Counted from the first letter of the stretch, positions 25,086 to 34,829 are shown. The stretch: 64,000 nucleotides of DNA from Photobacterium sp. TY1-4 (GCF_025398175.1 NZ_CP099735.1:1116001-1180000), one strand, 5' to 3'. The notes: generated from the sequence alone by a model not told the origin. A program made the numbers and translations.

Positions 25086-26126
25086 TTAGCGCAGCAGAGC
25101 CACCACGGTCTGACGCCGCACATTGGCCTGGGCAGACACGGCCTGGAACGTTGCGCGAAAATCCTGCTCGCCCAGCTGGCGAACGCTCGTCAGCTTACTT
25201 TCCAACACCTCGCCCCCCAGCGTGGCCGCAGAAACTTGCTGAGCACGACGGTCGATAGCGCCCAGGTAAGCCTGCGTTTCAGACAGGCTGGTTTGTACCT
25301 GCTGTAAGTACTGATTGACCTGACTGAGGCTGTTGCGGATCCCTTCCTGGCTGCCGAGATGAATCGCCAGCTCTTCCACTCCTTCCGGCTCCGGCTGGAC
25401 CTTAATGGTATTTGGCTGACCAGCCGGATAGCGGTGCCCCTGCCCGGTCACCATCACCTGCTGTTCCAGCTGGCGGTAGGCCGACTCTTCAGCCCGGAAC
25501 ATCAGGGCGCCGTTGTCACCGGCCTGCAGTCGGATGCTCAGCGGGATCAGTGCCCGATCCAGTTGGTTCACCAGGGCTTTGTCACTTTTCTGACTGTCGA
25601 GGTTCAACACCACACTGCCCAATTGCGGGAAGTCGATGCGAACCTGCTCACTTTGATCACGTTGTCGCGTCAGGTTCAAGCCCGGGATCGTAAACGTCCG
25701 TTGAACCGGCTGCTTGTGCTGAAAATGCAGTTGCGCATCGAGCACACGCCCTTCTTCGTTCCGCGCCTGATCCAAAGACTGACGGATCCGCTGCTGACTG
25801 GTTGACATCTGATCGGCCAGTGAAGCTGCGCTTTGCGCCCCTTGTAATACCCGGGTCAGCCCCCGCTTCACCGTAAACAGATCTTGCCCGACCTGCTTCA
25901 ACGCCTGTTGGGCGATCTGCGCCGCGCTGACCTGCTGCTGACCCTGGGCCAGCAGCACATTCATTGACGAATACCCGCCCTTCGGCATCGCGGCCTGGTC
26001 AAAAGTACGTCCCGGCAACGCTTTCGAGCCCGTTTTTTCCGCCACCATAGACGGAACGACGCCGGCCTGGCTCTGGCCGGTTAACCTGACATCATGGGCT
26101 CTGACTTCAGTTGTTGCACTTACCAT
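25086..26126 (-). CDS. Flagellin-like/hook-associated protein downstream of flgL
   Basis: This encodes a 346-residue protein, the last gene of the flg operon, 15 bases after flgL. It lacks a signal peptide. The N-terminal third is an unusual Gln/Ala-rich helix (about 60-130, QQQVSAAQIAQQALKQVGQD). A beta-rich centre (about 140-260) follows. The end (about 270-346) is helical and finishes RRQTVVALLR, which resembles the terminal D0 helix of flagellins. It lacks the flagellin N-terminal consensus. It could be a variant axial protein, a cap or a minor filament subunit. Function is inferred from position and C-terminus. Confidence 0.55.
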   Translation of the reverse strand: MVSATTEVRAHDVRLTGQSQAGVVPSMVAEKTGSKALPGRTFDQAAMPKGGYSSMNVLLAQGQQQVSAAQIAQQALKQVGQDLFTVKRGLTRVLQGAQSAASLADQMSTSQQRIRQSLDQARNEEGRVLDAQLHFQHKQPVQRTFTIPGLNLTRQRDQSEQVRIDFPQLGSVVLNLDSQKSDKALVNQLDRALIPLSIRLQAGDNGALMFRAEESAYRQLEQQVMVTGQGHRYPAGQPNTIKVQPEPEGVEELAIHLGSQEGIRNSLSQVNQYLQQVQTSLSETQAYLGAIDRRAQQVSAATLGGEVLESKLTSVRQLGEQDFRATFQAVSAQANVRRQTVVALLR

Positions 26127-26141
26127 GGGATACCTGACCTG

Positions 26142-27038
26142 CTAGATCCGTGAAAAGAGGGACAAATCATTGATCTTGACGTAACTGGCCTGCGTGGCCT
26201 GCAGCGCGCTCATATAATTGTTGAGCCGTACAGACGCCTCACCGTAGTCCAGCGCTTCAATATCATGGCTGACTTTATCCACAAACAGTTTATTATCCGT
26301 GTGGCTGCTGGCCATCAAATCCAGGTTGTTGAAACGACCACCAATGGTGGTCATCGCCCCCAGCACATTCCCCAGGGTGGTATCGACAGCGCCCAGGGCC
26401 GAATTCACTTCCGCCTGAAAGTTCGCCGTCGGCTGGCGAAACTCAGCCAGCAGTTGATCAATCTGGTTGATCACATGGGTCCCCCCTAAGTCGAGGATCT
26501 CCTTAGCGGTCACATTGGATTCCATGGTCACGCCTTTCGCGACGGTGACCACACGCTTGTCTGCATTGCCACCGAGGCTCAAGGTACCGTTGTTCTCCAC
26601 CAGGGACGGGGTATCGGTTTGCGTCCCGGAAAAGACATAATGCCCCTCTTCATTCTGGGCATTAAACGTCGACACCAGTGAATCCCGCAGGCTTTCCAGC
26701 TGGTTGGCAATGCCCGCGCGGTCAACGTCGGTCAGCGAGCCGTTGGCCCCCCAAACCACCAGATCACGCATGCTCTTGAGCGTGTTATTGGCCGCATCCA
26801 GATACGTTTCCTGACCAGACAACGCCGTTTTGACATTGTCAATGTTACTGTTGTATTGATCGATCGCGCGACCTTCCCGCGACAGGTTCAGCAGCTTGAT
26901 GGCATCAATCGGCGCATCAGACAACTTGGTTAATTCTTTCCCGGTCGACATCTGCGCCATGACTTTGCCAAGCCCGGCATTGTTCGTTTGCAGGCTCTGC
27001 AACATCATCTGACTAAACTGGGTATCACTGATTCGCAT
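26142..27038 (-). CDS. flgL: Hook-filament junction protein FlgL (HAP3)
   Basis: This encodes a 298-residue axial protein that joins the hook to the filament. The N-terminus (MRISDTQFSQMMLQSLQTNN) and the KLSDAPIDAIKLLNLSREGR stretch (about 38-57) correspond to the flagellin-type D0/D1 region. The C-terminal helix has EASVRLNNYMSALQATQASY. It starts nine bases after flgK, with AGGAGGG before the ATG. Confidence 0.93.
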   Translation of the reverse strand: MRISDTQFSQMMLQSLQTNNAGLGKVMAQMSTGKELTKLSDAPIDAIKLLNLSREGRAIDQYNSNIDNVKTALSGQETYLDAANNTLKSMRDLVVWGANGSLTDVDRAGIANQLESLRDSLVSTFNAQNEEGHYVFSGTQTDTPSLVENNGTLSLGGNADKRVVTVAKGVTMESNVTAKEILDLGGTHVINQIDQLLAEFRQPTANFQAEVNSALGAVDTTLGNVLGAMTTIGGRFNNLDLMASSHTDNKLFVDKVSHDIEALDYGEASVRLNNYMSALQATQASYVKINDLSLFSRI

Positions 27039-27047
27039 GCGCCCTCC

Positions 27048-28421
27048 TTAAAACGTTTTCAAAACGGTATCGAACAGCTGGTTGGCCGTACTGATCACTT
27101 TCATGTTGGCTTGGTAGGCATTGGCGAACTGCATCAGGTTCGCGGCCTCTTCATCGCTATTGACCGAACTCAGGTTATCCCGGGCTGCAATCGCCTGTTG
27201 GTTCAGACTTTTCTTGGCCGTATAGTCAGTGCTGGCCTGACGGGACTTGATGGCCGTTTCGCCCACCATCGCGCCGAACGCATCGTTAATGGTGACATTC
27301 CCCAGCCCGGTGATCGAAAACGTCTTGTTGCTCAGGGCAATCAGCTCAGTCAGGACACCACTGTTGCCCGGACTGCCGTCTGCCGAGAAGGCCAGCTCCC
27401 CGGGCTTGAGGCCGGTCACATCCAGGCTCGCGGCCGGGTTGGCCGGATCATATCGAAATAACGCCTGTCCCGGCTGACCGTTCAGATCCTTACCGCCAGC
27501 AAGCGTGGTATTCATCGCATCCGCAATGGATGCGGCCATTTCATCCAACATATTCCGGTACGGCTTCAGCGTCTCTTGCTGGTAATCGGCAATTGCACCG
27601 AGTTCACCGCCCACATCTGTATTGATCGGAAAGTTCTGACCCGCAAACGACACACTGAGCTGGGCCGAGTAGGCATCGTCCACATCCGGAATTGCCTTCA
27701 GCGTTGCGGCATCCCCACCGATCACCAGCGGCTGGCCGGTCGCCAGCGTCAGCTGCAAACTGCCGTCCGGCTGCTCGGCGGTCTGAATGTCCATCACCTG
27801 CGACAGCTCACCAATGAGCTTGTCACGGGCATCCTGCAACTGGGCCGGGTTGCCCGTCGTACCGGACAGCTCAACGAGCTGATCATTGATACTGGCAATA
27901 TTGCTGAGCAGGTTATTTGCCTGGTTCAACGCGGCACCGCGCTGATCATGCAAGGCTTTGTGTTGTTCGTGCAGAGATGTGGTCAAGGTATTGAAACGGC
28001 GGGACAACGCCTCCGCTTCGTTGATGATTTGCTGACGCAGCGGGGCCGATTCCGGCCGTACCGATGCATCATTCAAGGCTGCATACAGCGTGTCGAGACC
28101 CGCCGAAATACTGAAGCCGTCGGCACCGAGCATGCTTTCCAGCTGGCTTAAGTTTTCCGTATAGCGGGACGAATAGGCGGCCTCGCTGGTCGTCGACCAG
28201 GTCTGACGCACCAGATATTGATCACTGACCCGACGAATGCTGGTGACTTCGACACCGCCACCGGCGCTGTAACGATCCAAGCTGCCAGAGCTCACCGCGT
28301 TCATCACGGCCTGTTGGCGGCTATACCCCGGGGTATTCACGTTGGCGACGTTTTGCGCCGTCGCATCCAGGGCTGCCTTGTTGGCATTCAACCCGGTTAA
28401 CGCAATATTCATTAAACTCAT
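27048..28421 (-). CDS. flgK: Hook-filament junction protein FlgK (HAP1)
   Basis: This encodes a 457-residue axial protein. The N-terminus is the rod/hook/HAP signature (SLMNIALTGLNANKAALDAT, then NVANVNTPGYSRQQAV at about 22-37). A coiled region with SMLGADGFSISAGLDTLYAA follows at about 95-115. The C-terminus matches the family end (SSVNSDEEAANLMQFANAYQ, about 418-437, then ANQLFDTVL). It sits six bases after flgJ. Confidence 0.94.
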   Translation of the reverse strand: MSLMNIALTGLNANKAALDATAQNVANVNTPGYSRQQAVMNAVSSGSLDRYSAGGGVEVTSIRRVSDQYLVRQTWSTTSEAAYSSRYTENLSQLESMLGADGFSISAGLDTLYAALNDASVRPESAPLRQQIINEAEALSRRFNTLTTSLHEQHKALHDQRGAALNQANNLLSNIASINDQLVELSGTTGNPAQLQDARDKLIGELSQVMDIQTAEQPDGSLQLTLATGQPLVIGGDAATLKAIPDVDDAYSAQLSVSFAGQNFPINTDVGGELGAIADYQQETLKPYRNMLDEMAASIADAMNTTLAGGKDLNGQPGQALFRYDPANPAASLDVTGLKPGELAFSADGSPGNSGVLTELIALSNKTFSITGLGNVTINDAFGAMVGETAIKSRQASTDYTAKKSLNQQAIAARDNLSSVNSDEEAANLMQFANAYQANMKVISTANQLFDTVLKTF

Positions 28422-28427
28422 CTGCGG

Positions 28428-29072
28428 CTATCGCTCCATTCTGCGGATCAGCGGCTGCTGAAATGCGACCTGACTCAAGGTGGTTTGGATGCGCATTCTC
28501 AGTTCCTCTGGTGATTCCATGGCGACCACCGGTGTGCTTTCATTAAGGCGGATATCATTTTTCACCACAGCCTCGTCAGATACCGCAGCGTTTGGCCGGG
28601 TATCCGCGGCAGCGGTGTTCACCAGATCGGCAACCGGCGCTTGAACGGCACCCGGCGCTTGGGCGGCAGGCGGGGCTGTTTTACCCGCAACAACTGCCGC
28701 TTGGGGTTCATTGGCAGATTCAACAGCCTGAGCCAACACTTGCTGAGACTTGGGTCCCAATTGTTTGATCAGCATATCGGCAATCCCGCTCCGCTGATTC
28801 TTCGCCAGTTCAATCGCCAGCTGGCCGTCGTAGAAATCCCGGTACACCCCTTGCTCTTTGCTGGAGAACGGGTTGTCATCCGCCGCCAGCACATCACTGC
28901 TGCTGCGCATCTGGCGCAGCACCATTTGCAAGAACATGGCTTCAAACTGACCGGCAACGGTCTCCAGCGCCTGCTGCTTGTCACTGCTATGACGGATCCC
29001 GGCCAGCGCGCTGTTATCGTGATACAACATCGCAGATTGATAAGGCTGATCGGCTTTCGCGTCTAATTTCAT
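28428..29072 (-). CDS. flgJ: Rod-assembly protein FlgJ, rod-cap domain only
   Basis: This encodes a 214-residue protein with the FlgJ N-terminal rod-binding domain (about 35-110, QFEAMFLQMVLRQMRSSSDV and EQGVYRDFYDGQLAIELAKN). The rest is a Pro/Ala-rich low-complexity tail. The C-terminal beta-N-acetylglucosaminidase domain of the roughly 310-residue enterobacterial FlgJ is absent. This protein can therefore cap the rod but cannot cut peptidoglycan. A lytic transglycosylase encoded at 36986-37804 in the same locus probably does that. Confidence 0.92.
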   Translation of the reverse strand: MKLDAKADQPYQSAMLYHDNSALAGIRHSSDKQQALETVAGQFEAMFLQMVLRQMRSSSDVLAADDNPFSSKEQGVYRDFYDGQLAIELAKNQRSGIADMLIKQLGPKSQQVLAQAVESANEPQAAVVAGKTAPPAAQAPGAVQAPVADLVNTAAADTRPNAAVSDEAVVKNDIRLNESTPVVAMESPEELRMRIQTTLSQVAFQQPLIRRMER

Positions 29073-29081
29073 TACGGCTCC

Positions 29082-30203
29082 TTAAATCACAACCAGCTCG
29101 GCATTCAGGGCACCGGCTTCATGGAGCGCCTGAAGAATTGACATCAGATCATCCGGGGTCGCGCCCAGGCTGTTCACGGCGGTCACAATGGTGTTGAGCT
29201 CGGTCCCTTCCGGCCAGATGTACATCTGCGCTTCCTCCTGGTTAATATCAACCGCGGAATCGTTCACCACTTTGGTTTCTCCCCCGGCGAAGGCATTCGG
29301 TTGGCTGACCTGCTGCTTCTCGGAAATCGTCACCGTCAGGCTGCCGTGGCTGACCGCGGCCTGGCTGACTTTCACGTTCTGGCCAATCACCACCGTACCG
29401 GTCCGTGAGTTAAACACCACCCGTGCCGGCTTGCGCCCCTGAACCACGGTCAGCTCTTCGAGCATCGACATCAAGATCACTCGCTGCTGGGTATCTTTCG
29501 GCGCCTGCATCTCCACCCGGCCCTGGTTAATGGCTGTCGCGACATTCGGGCCAAAGGTGCGATTGATCACCCGGGTAATATTTTTGGCGGTGGTAAAGCT
29601 CGGTTGACGCAAGTTCAGCGTGATCACCGGCTTGTCATTGAAATCCGACGAAATCTCCCGCTCCAGGATGGCCCCGTTCGGGATCCGGCCGGTGGTCGGC
29701 GTGTTAATCGTCACTTTCGAGCCGCTGCGCCCTTCGGCCTGAGCCCCGCCCACGACCAGGTTCCCCTGGGCGACGGCGTACACTTCCCCGTCAATCCCGC
29801 GCAGAGGGGTCATCAGCAGGGTGCCGCCACGCAGGCTCTTGGCATCCCCGATGGAAGAGATCACCACGTTCAGCGACTGTCCCGGTCCCGCCATGGGATC
29901 AACCATGGCCGTGACACTCACCGAAGCGACATTTTTCAGTTTCGGATCGCTGCTGTCCCCGATCTGCACGCCGAACTGGCGCAGCATATTGGTGATCGAC
30001 TGGCTGGTAAACTTGACCTGATTGCGGTCCCCAGTCCCGTCCAGGCCGACCACCAGTCCGTACCCCACCAATTGGTTTGAACGAATGCCCTGGACATCCA
30101 CCAGATCCATCATGGGCGTGGCCGTTTCGGCCCTGGCAGTAACGCTCATCGCGGCCGACAGGCTCAGGGCCGCGAACAGAAAAAATTTTGCACTAGGGTT
30201 CAT
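29082..30203 (-). CDS. flgI: Flagellar P-ring protein FlgI
   Basis: This encodes a 373-residue periplasmic P-ring subunit. The signal peptide (about 1-25, FFLFAALSLSAAMSVTARAE) is followed by the family start DLVDVQGIRSNQLVGYGLVV, then GLDGTGDR and SVTAMVDPMAGPGQSL. The ATG at 30203 shares one base with the flgH stop (TAATG). A longer frame to 30245 would place extra residues before the signal peptide and is less likely. Confidence 0.95.
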   Translation of the reverse strand: MNPSAKFFLFAALSLSAAMSVTARAETATPMMDLVDVQGIRSNQLVGYGLVVGLDGTGDRNQVKFTSQSITNMLRQFGVQIGDSSDPKLKNVASVSVTAMVDPMAGPGQSLNVVISSIGDAKSLRGGTLLMTPLRGIDGEVYAVAQGNLVVGGAQAEGRSGSKVTINTPTTGRIPNGAILEREISSDFNDKPVITLNLRQPSFTTAKNITRVINRTFGPNVATAINQGRVEMQAPKDTQQRVILMSMLEELTVVQGRKPARVVFNSRTGTVVIGQNVKVSQAAVSHGSLTVTISEKQQVSQPNAFAGGETKVVNDSAVDINQEEAQMYIWPEGTELNTIVTAVNSLGATPDDLMSILQALHEAGALNAELVVI

Positions 30204-30880
30204 TATAATGGCATCCAAGGGCTGTTGAAGAACTGGGAAAGCCAACCGGCGGCATTGCTGTCTGCCAGCGCCCCGCGGCCGGAGTAGGTGATCCGGGCAT
30301 CGCCGATCCGCAGCGACGACACCTGATTCCGACGATCGACATCATCGACCCGGACAATCCCGGTCAGGCGGATAAACTCATCTCCCTGATTCAGGCGCAA
30401 CCATTTTTCACCACTCACCCGCAGGACCCCGTTCGGCAACACTTCATGCACGGTGACGGTAATGGCCCCCTCCAGCTTGTTCCCCTGCGAGCTGGCTGAT
30501 GAGCCGTCGAAACTCCGTGCCGCGTTAATCCCAACCGCCAGATCATCAATGGTATTGGTCCCGAACGTCGGCGCATCAAATCCGACCGATGAATCTTTGC
30601 CGTATTTGGTATTGGCTTTCTTACTCGACTCGGTTTCCTCGTTGAGCAACACCGTCAGGATATCGCCGACCCGGTAAGCCCGGCGATCCTGAAACAAGGT
30701 CATCATATACTGATGGCGATACAGGCTGCCGTCTTTCGCTTCAGGCAGCGAATAATCCAACGGCGGCGGTGCGTAAGCTTCATCATCCGGCTCGGGCGGA
30801 ACAAATTCCGGCCGCATCCCGCAGCCGGTCAGGAACACGGCTGCGAGTAAGCAAAGCTGCAAGGAGGTTGGCCATTTCAT
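30203..30880 (-). CDS. flgH: Flagellar L-ring lipoprotein FlgH
   Basis: This encodes a 225-residue outer-membrane lipoprotein forming the L ring. The lipobox LTGC (Cys20) ends the signal peptide. The conserved SLYRHQYMMTLFQDRRAYRV and VGDILTVLLNEETESSKKAN segments follow, and the family end GWLSQFFNSPWMPL is complete. It is coupled to flgI by a one-base overlap. Confidence 0.95.
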   Translation of the reverse strand: MKWPTSLQLCLLAAVFLTGCGMRPEFVPPEPDDEAYAPPPLDYSLPEAKDGSLYRHQYMMTLFQDRRAYRVGDILTVLLNEETESSKKANTKYGKDSSVGFDAPTFGTNTIDDLAVGINAARSFDGSSASSQGNKLEGAITVTVHEVLPNGVLRVSGEKWLRLNQGDEFIRLTGIVRVDDVDRRNQVSSLRIGDARITYSGRGALADSNAAGWLSQFFNSPWMPL

Positions 30881-30890
30881 GCGTCACTCC

Positions 30891-31676
30891 TTACACTGAC
30901 TGAGCAACGAACTTCAGCATGTCGTCAGCTGCCGAGACGACTTTGGCATTCATCTCGTACGCACGCTGGGTTGTGATCATGTCGACCATTTCTTCAACCA
31001 CCTGTACGTTCGAGCCTTCAAGTGCCCCTTGTTTGATGCTGCCGGCACCATCCAGTCCCGGAACCAGCTCATCGGCCTGGCCGCTGGCGCCCGTTTCACG
31101 GAACAGGTTGCCGCCGACGGCTTCCAGGCCGGCCGGGTTGATGAATTTCGCCAACGTGATCTGTCCCAGATCCTGCGGCTGCGGGTTGCCCGCAACCACG
31201 GCGGTCACGGTGCCGTCCACGCCGACAGACAGGCTGTGCGCATCTTCCGGGATCTGAATTTGCGGCATCAGCGGCAGGCCCTGGCTGTTCACCATCATGC
31301 CTTCGGAATTGACATGGAACTGGCCGTTGCGGCTGTACATCAGCTCGCCGTCCGAGTTTTCAATCTGGAAAAAACCCGCTCCCATCACGGCCAGATCCAG
31401 TTCCTGGCTGGTGTTTTGCGTATTCCCCTGGGTAAACACTTTCTGCGTACCGACCACCCGTACCCCGCTGCCCAGCTGCACACCGCTCGGCAGCTCATTG
31501 ACCTGATCCACCTGGGCGCCCGGCTGGCGCTGAATGCTGTAGAACAGATCTTCAAACACCACGCGATCGCGCTTAAACCCGACCGTGTTCACGTTGGCCA
31601 GGTTGTTGGAAATAGCGGTCATCTTGGTATCTTGTGCCGCCATCCCCGTTTTACTTACCCATAATGCCGAGTGCAT
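30891..31676 (-). CDS. flgG: Distal rod protein FlgG
   Basis: This encodes a 261-residue axial rod protein. It has the N-terminal signature MHSALWVSKTGMAAQDTKMT followed by NNLANVNTVGFKRDRVVFED. The FlgG-specific insertion is present (FYSIQRQPGAQVDQVNELPS). The C-terminal LEGSNVQVVEEMVDMITTQR is complete. Its length matches FlgG of other species (260-262). Confidence 0.95.
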   Translation of the reverse strand: MHSALWVSKTGMAAQDTKMTAISNNLANVNTVGFKRDRVVFEDLFYSIQRQPGAQVDQVNELPSGVQLGSGVRVVGTQKVFTQGNTQNTSQELDLAVMGAGFFQIENSDGELMYSRNGQFHVNSEGMMVNSQGLPLMPQIQIPEDAHSLSVGVDGTVTAVVAGNPQPQDLGQITLAKFINPAGLEAVGGNLFRETGASGQADELVPGLDGAGSIKQGALEGSNVQVVEEMVDMITTQRAYEMNAKVVSAADDMLKFVAQSV

Positions 31677-31723
31677 TACTCTCTCCTTAAACTGTGAATT
31701 TGATGTGGTTCCGACGGAAGCCG

Positions 31724-32455
31724 TTAGCGCTCACTGATCAGACGGTTGCCGGCCTGGGCCAGGGTTTCCGCGGTTTTCATCATCCGCACCTGCATTTCGA
31801 AGTTTCGGGTCAGGGACATCACCCCCACCAGCTCATCGATTGCCGAGACATTACTGCCTTCCAGGTGCTCCGCGGCCACCATCACGGTGGCATCGGCCGC
31901 CAAATCACCGCCATCAACGGCGTGCAGCAAGCCATCGCTTTCTTTTTGCAGTTGGTTGTTGTCCGGTTTCACCAGTTTCAGTTGACCGACTTCAACCTTG
32001 GCACCGCCCCCCGGCGGTACCACGGACACCACCCCTTTATCACTGATTTCAACCTGCTGGTACTGCGGCAGCACCAGCGCATTGCCGTCAGCCATCAACG
32101 GGAAACCATTGACCGTCATGTTGCCTTCCTGATCGACCCGGATATTCCCGGCGCGGGTATAGGCTTCGTTACCGGCCGGAGTCTGGACGGTGAAAAAGCC
32201 GTCGCCGTTAATCGCGATATCCAGCGCGCGGCCGGTTTTGATTAAATCGCCGGAGTCAAAGCGCGTTGAAGCCGAGTTAGTTGCCACCAGGGTTCGGCCG
32301 TCAAAACCCGCGCCCTGGATCTGCATGCTCTGCACCCGCTCCATATCGGCCCGGAAGCCGGCGGTATCGGCATTCGACAAGTTATTCGAGCGCACATGCT
32401 GGGCCTGCATCACCCGGCTGGCGCCGCTGGTTGCGGTATATAGGAAGCTATCCAC
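31724..32455 (-). CDS. flgF: Proximal rod protein FlgF
   Basis: This encodes a 243-residue axial rod protein. The N-terminus MDSFLYTATSGASRVMQAQH and NNLSNADTAGFRADMERVQS match FlgF. The C-terminus has LEGSNVSAIDELVGVMSLTR. A 47-bp gap separates it from flgG, the longest gap inside this operon. No promoter is evident there. Confidence 0.93.
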   Translation of the reverse strand: MDSFLYTATSGASRVMQAQHVRSNNLSNADTAGFRADMERVQSMQIQGAGFDGRTLVATNSASTRFDSGDLIKTGRALDIAINGDGFFTVQTPAGNEAYTRAGNIRVDQEGNMTVNGFPLMADGNALVLPQYQQVEISDKGVVSVVPPGGGAKVEVGQLKLVKPDNNQLQKESDGLLHAVDGGDLAADATVMVAAEHLEGSNVSAIDELVGVMSLTRNFEMQVRMMKTAETLAQAGNRLISER

Positions 32456-32467
32456 GATGCGGCTCCG

Positions 32468-33688
32468 TTACACTGCGTTAAACAGGGTCTGGGTCAGCTT
32501 GTCTGACGTCGAAATCGTCTTGGCGTTGGCCTGGTAGTTCCGCTGCGCCGTCATCAGGCTGACCAACTCTGTAGTCAAGTCCACGTTCGAGCCTTCCAAC
32601 GCGCCCGAACGCAGGCCACCGAAGATGCCATTGCCCGGCTCACCGGTCACCGGCGCCCCGGAGCTGAAACTTTCCATCCAGGACGTGTTATTGGTTTTCA
32701 CCAGCCCCTGAGGGTTGGCAAAGTTCGCCAACACCACCTGACCTTGCAGCTGCGACTGCCCGTTGGTGTAGGTGGCAAACACCATCCCGTTATCTTCAAC
32801 CCGGACCCCGGCCAGCTGGCCTGAGCTATAGCCGTTCGGATTGTTGGTGCTGACACCGAAATCTGCGCCATACTGGGTGGAGCCCTTCAGCTTCAGATCC
32901 AGCGTGACGGCCTCGGCCCCCGGCGGTGCAAACGCGATATCCACCGCATCCACCGGCGCGTTTAAGGAACCGTCCTGTTTAAAATCAACGTCGTAAGTGT
33001 AGGTCTTCTGACCATTGACCTGCACTTTGCCGCCATCGACCTGAACATGCACATCCCACTCGTTCTCACCGCTTTTCACGAAGTACTGGGTCACGGTGTG
33101 CGGATTGCCGAGCGAGTCAAACACCTTGGTGGTATAGGATGAGTTAAAGGTTTCCGGATTGTTTGCATCAAAGGCCAGCACGGTACCGTCCGCTTTCACC
33201 GGCTGGGACACGCGGGCATCAAAGTTCGCCACGAAATCCAGGTTATCCGTCGCTTTCGCTGCCAGCGAAGAGGTAGAGATTTTCAGATCGCCGACCGCAC
33301 CGGTCTGCAACCGGTTATTGCCGTCGACCCCGTAGCCTTGCAGCTTCATGCCGCCATTGCTGATGATGTTGTTGTCTTTGTCGGTGTTAAACACCCCGGA
33401 GCGGGTGTACAGGGTCTGGCCGGCAGCATCTTTGGTCATGAAAAAGCCACCGCCGCTGATGGCCAGATCCAGCGCCCGGCCAGTCCCGCTCACCTGGCCG
33501 TTCTTGTCAAAGTTCTGCGAAATCGACGCAACTTCCACTCCGCCCGGCTGCATGCCGTTGTACACCGCGGAAAATTCGGTCCGGGCTTCTTTAAAGCCGG
33601 AGGTGCCGACATTGGCAATGTTGTTACTGATGGTGTTCAACTGAACGTTGGTTGCGCCCAGACCACTTAGTGCAATATCAAAACTCAT
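32468..33688 (-). CDS. flgE: Flagellar hook protein FlgE
   Basis: This encodes a 406-residue hook subunit. MSFDIALSGLGATNVQLNTI and NNIANVGTSGFKEARTEFSA form the N-terminal D0 region. The middle domain (about 85-300) has TLYTRSGVFNTDKDNNIISN. The C-terminus LEGSNVDLTTELVSLMTAQR is conserved. FliK at 6415-7467 would set its polymer length. Confidence 0.95.
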   Translation of the reverse strand: MSFDIALSGLGATNVQLNTISNNIANVGTSGFKEARTEFSAVYNGMQPGGVEVASISQNFDKNGQVSGTGRALDLAISGGGFFMTKDAAGQTLYTRSGVFNTDKDNNIISNGGMKLQGYGVDGNNRLQTGAVGDLKISTSSLAAKATDNLDFVANFDARVSQPVKADGTVLAFDANNPETFNSSYTTKVFDSLGNPHTVTQYFVKSGENEWDVHVQVDGGKVQVNGQKTYTYDVDFKQDGSLNAPVDAVDIAFAPPGAEAVTLDLKLKGSTQYGADFGVSTNNPNGYSSGQLAGVRVEDNGMVFATYTNGQSQLQGQVVLANFANPQGLVKTNNTSWMESFSSGAPVTGEPGNGIFGGLRSGALEGSNVDLTTELVSLMTAQRNYQANAKTISTSDKLTQTLFNAV

Positions 33689-33712
33689 AAGATCCTCTGT
33701 ACTCGAAAAAGG

Positions 33713-34390
33713 TTAAGCGCCAAATTGACTGATTTGATAAAAAGGAACGCTCCCCACCCCGGCAACATTGACCAGCGCGGCGCCGCCGTTACTCGGCACA
33801 CGGACCTGAGCCACTTCACCACTCATCAGAATGTTCGGCTGCGTCAGCCCCTCATCCAGTTCAACCGCAACGGTGTATTTACCCGGTTTCAGGCCGAGCG
33901 TCGCCGGATCAATCGTAAAGTCGACATCGCCGGGGGCACGGCCACCCATCGGCACTTTGGTGGTCTGACCGTATTCATCTTTGATCAGCAGGTTGACCTG
34001 GTTCGAGGCATGCTGCAGTTCAAGTTTTCCCTTCTGGACCTGTTCAGACAGCTCGAATGCTTCGGTATCCACATACACGGTCTGCCCCACCAGCCCGGCC
34101 GTGGACAGCACCTGCATGTTGTCCAGCAGCACCATGCTGTTTTGCATCACCTTGGACATGTTCTCGGTACTTTCAACCTGGGAGAACTGCGCCAGCTGTC
34201 CGACATACTCGGTGCCATCGAGCGGGTTGAGTGGGTCCTGATTCTGGATCTGTGCCACCATCAGGGTAATGAATTCATTGTGCAGCGATTCCGCGCTGTT
34301 CATCTCCGTCGGGTTGGCTTTCACCTGATTTTCCGAAACGGTGCTGACCGGCTTGTCGGTGCTCATGGCGTTAAACGGGGCCAGACTCAT
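33713..34390 (-). CDS. flgD: Hook-cap protein FlgD
   Basis: This encodes a 225-residue hook-assembly scaffold. The conserved N-terminal helix FITLMVAQIQNQDPLNPLDG is followed by TEYVGQLAQFSQVES (about 41-75). The C-terminal Tudor/Fn3-like half (about 85-220) includes GLVGQTVYVDTEAFEL. It overlaps flgC by four bases (ATGA). Confidence 0.93.
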   Translation of the reverse strand: MSLAPFNAMSTDKPVSTVSENQVKANPTEMNSAESLHNEFITLMVAQIQNQDPLNPLDGTEYVGQLAQFSQVESTENMSKVMQNSMVLLDNMQVLSTAGLVGQTVYVDTEAFELSEQVQKGKLELQHASNQVNLLIKDEYGQTTKVPMGGRAPGDVDFTIDPATLGLKPGKYTVAVELDEGLTQPNILMSGEVAQVRVPSNGGAALVNVAGVGSVPFYQISQFGA

Positions 34391-34824
34391 CGGTTACCCT
34401 CCCCCAGACGCAGCAGGCCCTGCTGCATGCTTTTCACATTGCTGAGGACAGACACATTGGTTTCAAAGCTGCGGGTCGCCGACATCATGTCCGCCATTTC
34501 CGCCACCACATCCACATCCGGGTAATAGACGTACCCTTCCTCATCCGCCAACGGGCTGTGCGGCTCGAACCGCTTTTCCGCGTCGCCCTGGCTCTTCACC
34601 ACATCGACAATCCGGACTTCGGCATGCGGGTAAGCCGTATTGCCCTGCGACAACTGGGTGCTGTTGTAGACGGTGGCAAACACCGGCTTCATGGCCTTGT
34701 AAACATCATCCGGGTTGGCTGAAACCGCATCGGCATTGGCCAGGTTGCTGGCCACGGTATTGAGGCGAACCGTCTGGGCAGTCATCGCCGAACCGGCAAT
34801 CGAGTAGATATCAGTAAATGACAT
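34387..34824 (-). CDS. flgC: Proximal rod protein FlgC
   Basis: This encodes a 145-residue axial protein. The N-terminus (SFTDIYSIAGSAMTAQTVRL, then NTVASNLANADA) and the C-terminal DVDVVAEMADMMSATRSFET match FlgC. It has five bases between it and flgB and a four-base overlap with flgD. Confidence 0.93.
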   Translation of the reverse strand: MSFTDIYSIAGSAMTAQTVRLNTVASNLANADAVSANPDDVYKAMKPVFATVYNSTQLSQGNTAYPHAEVRIVDVVKSQGDAEKRFEPHSPLADEEGYVYYPDVDVVAEMADMMSATRSFETNVSVLSNVKSMQQGLLRLGEGNR

Positions 34825-34829
34825 AGTGC

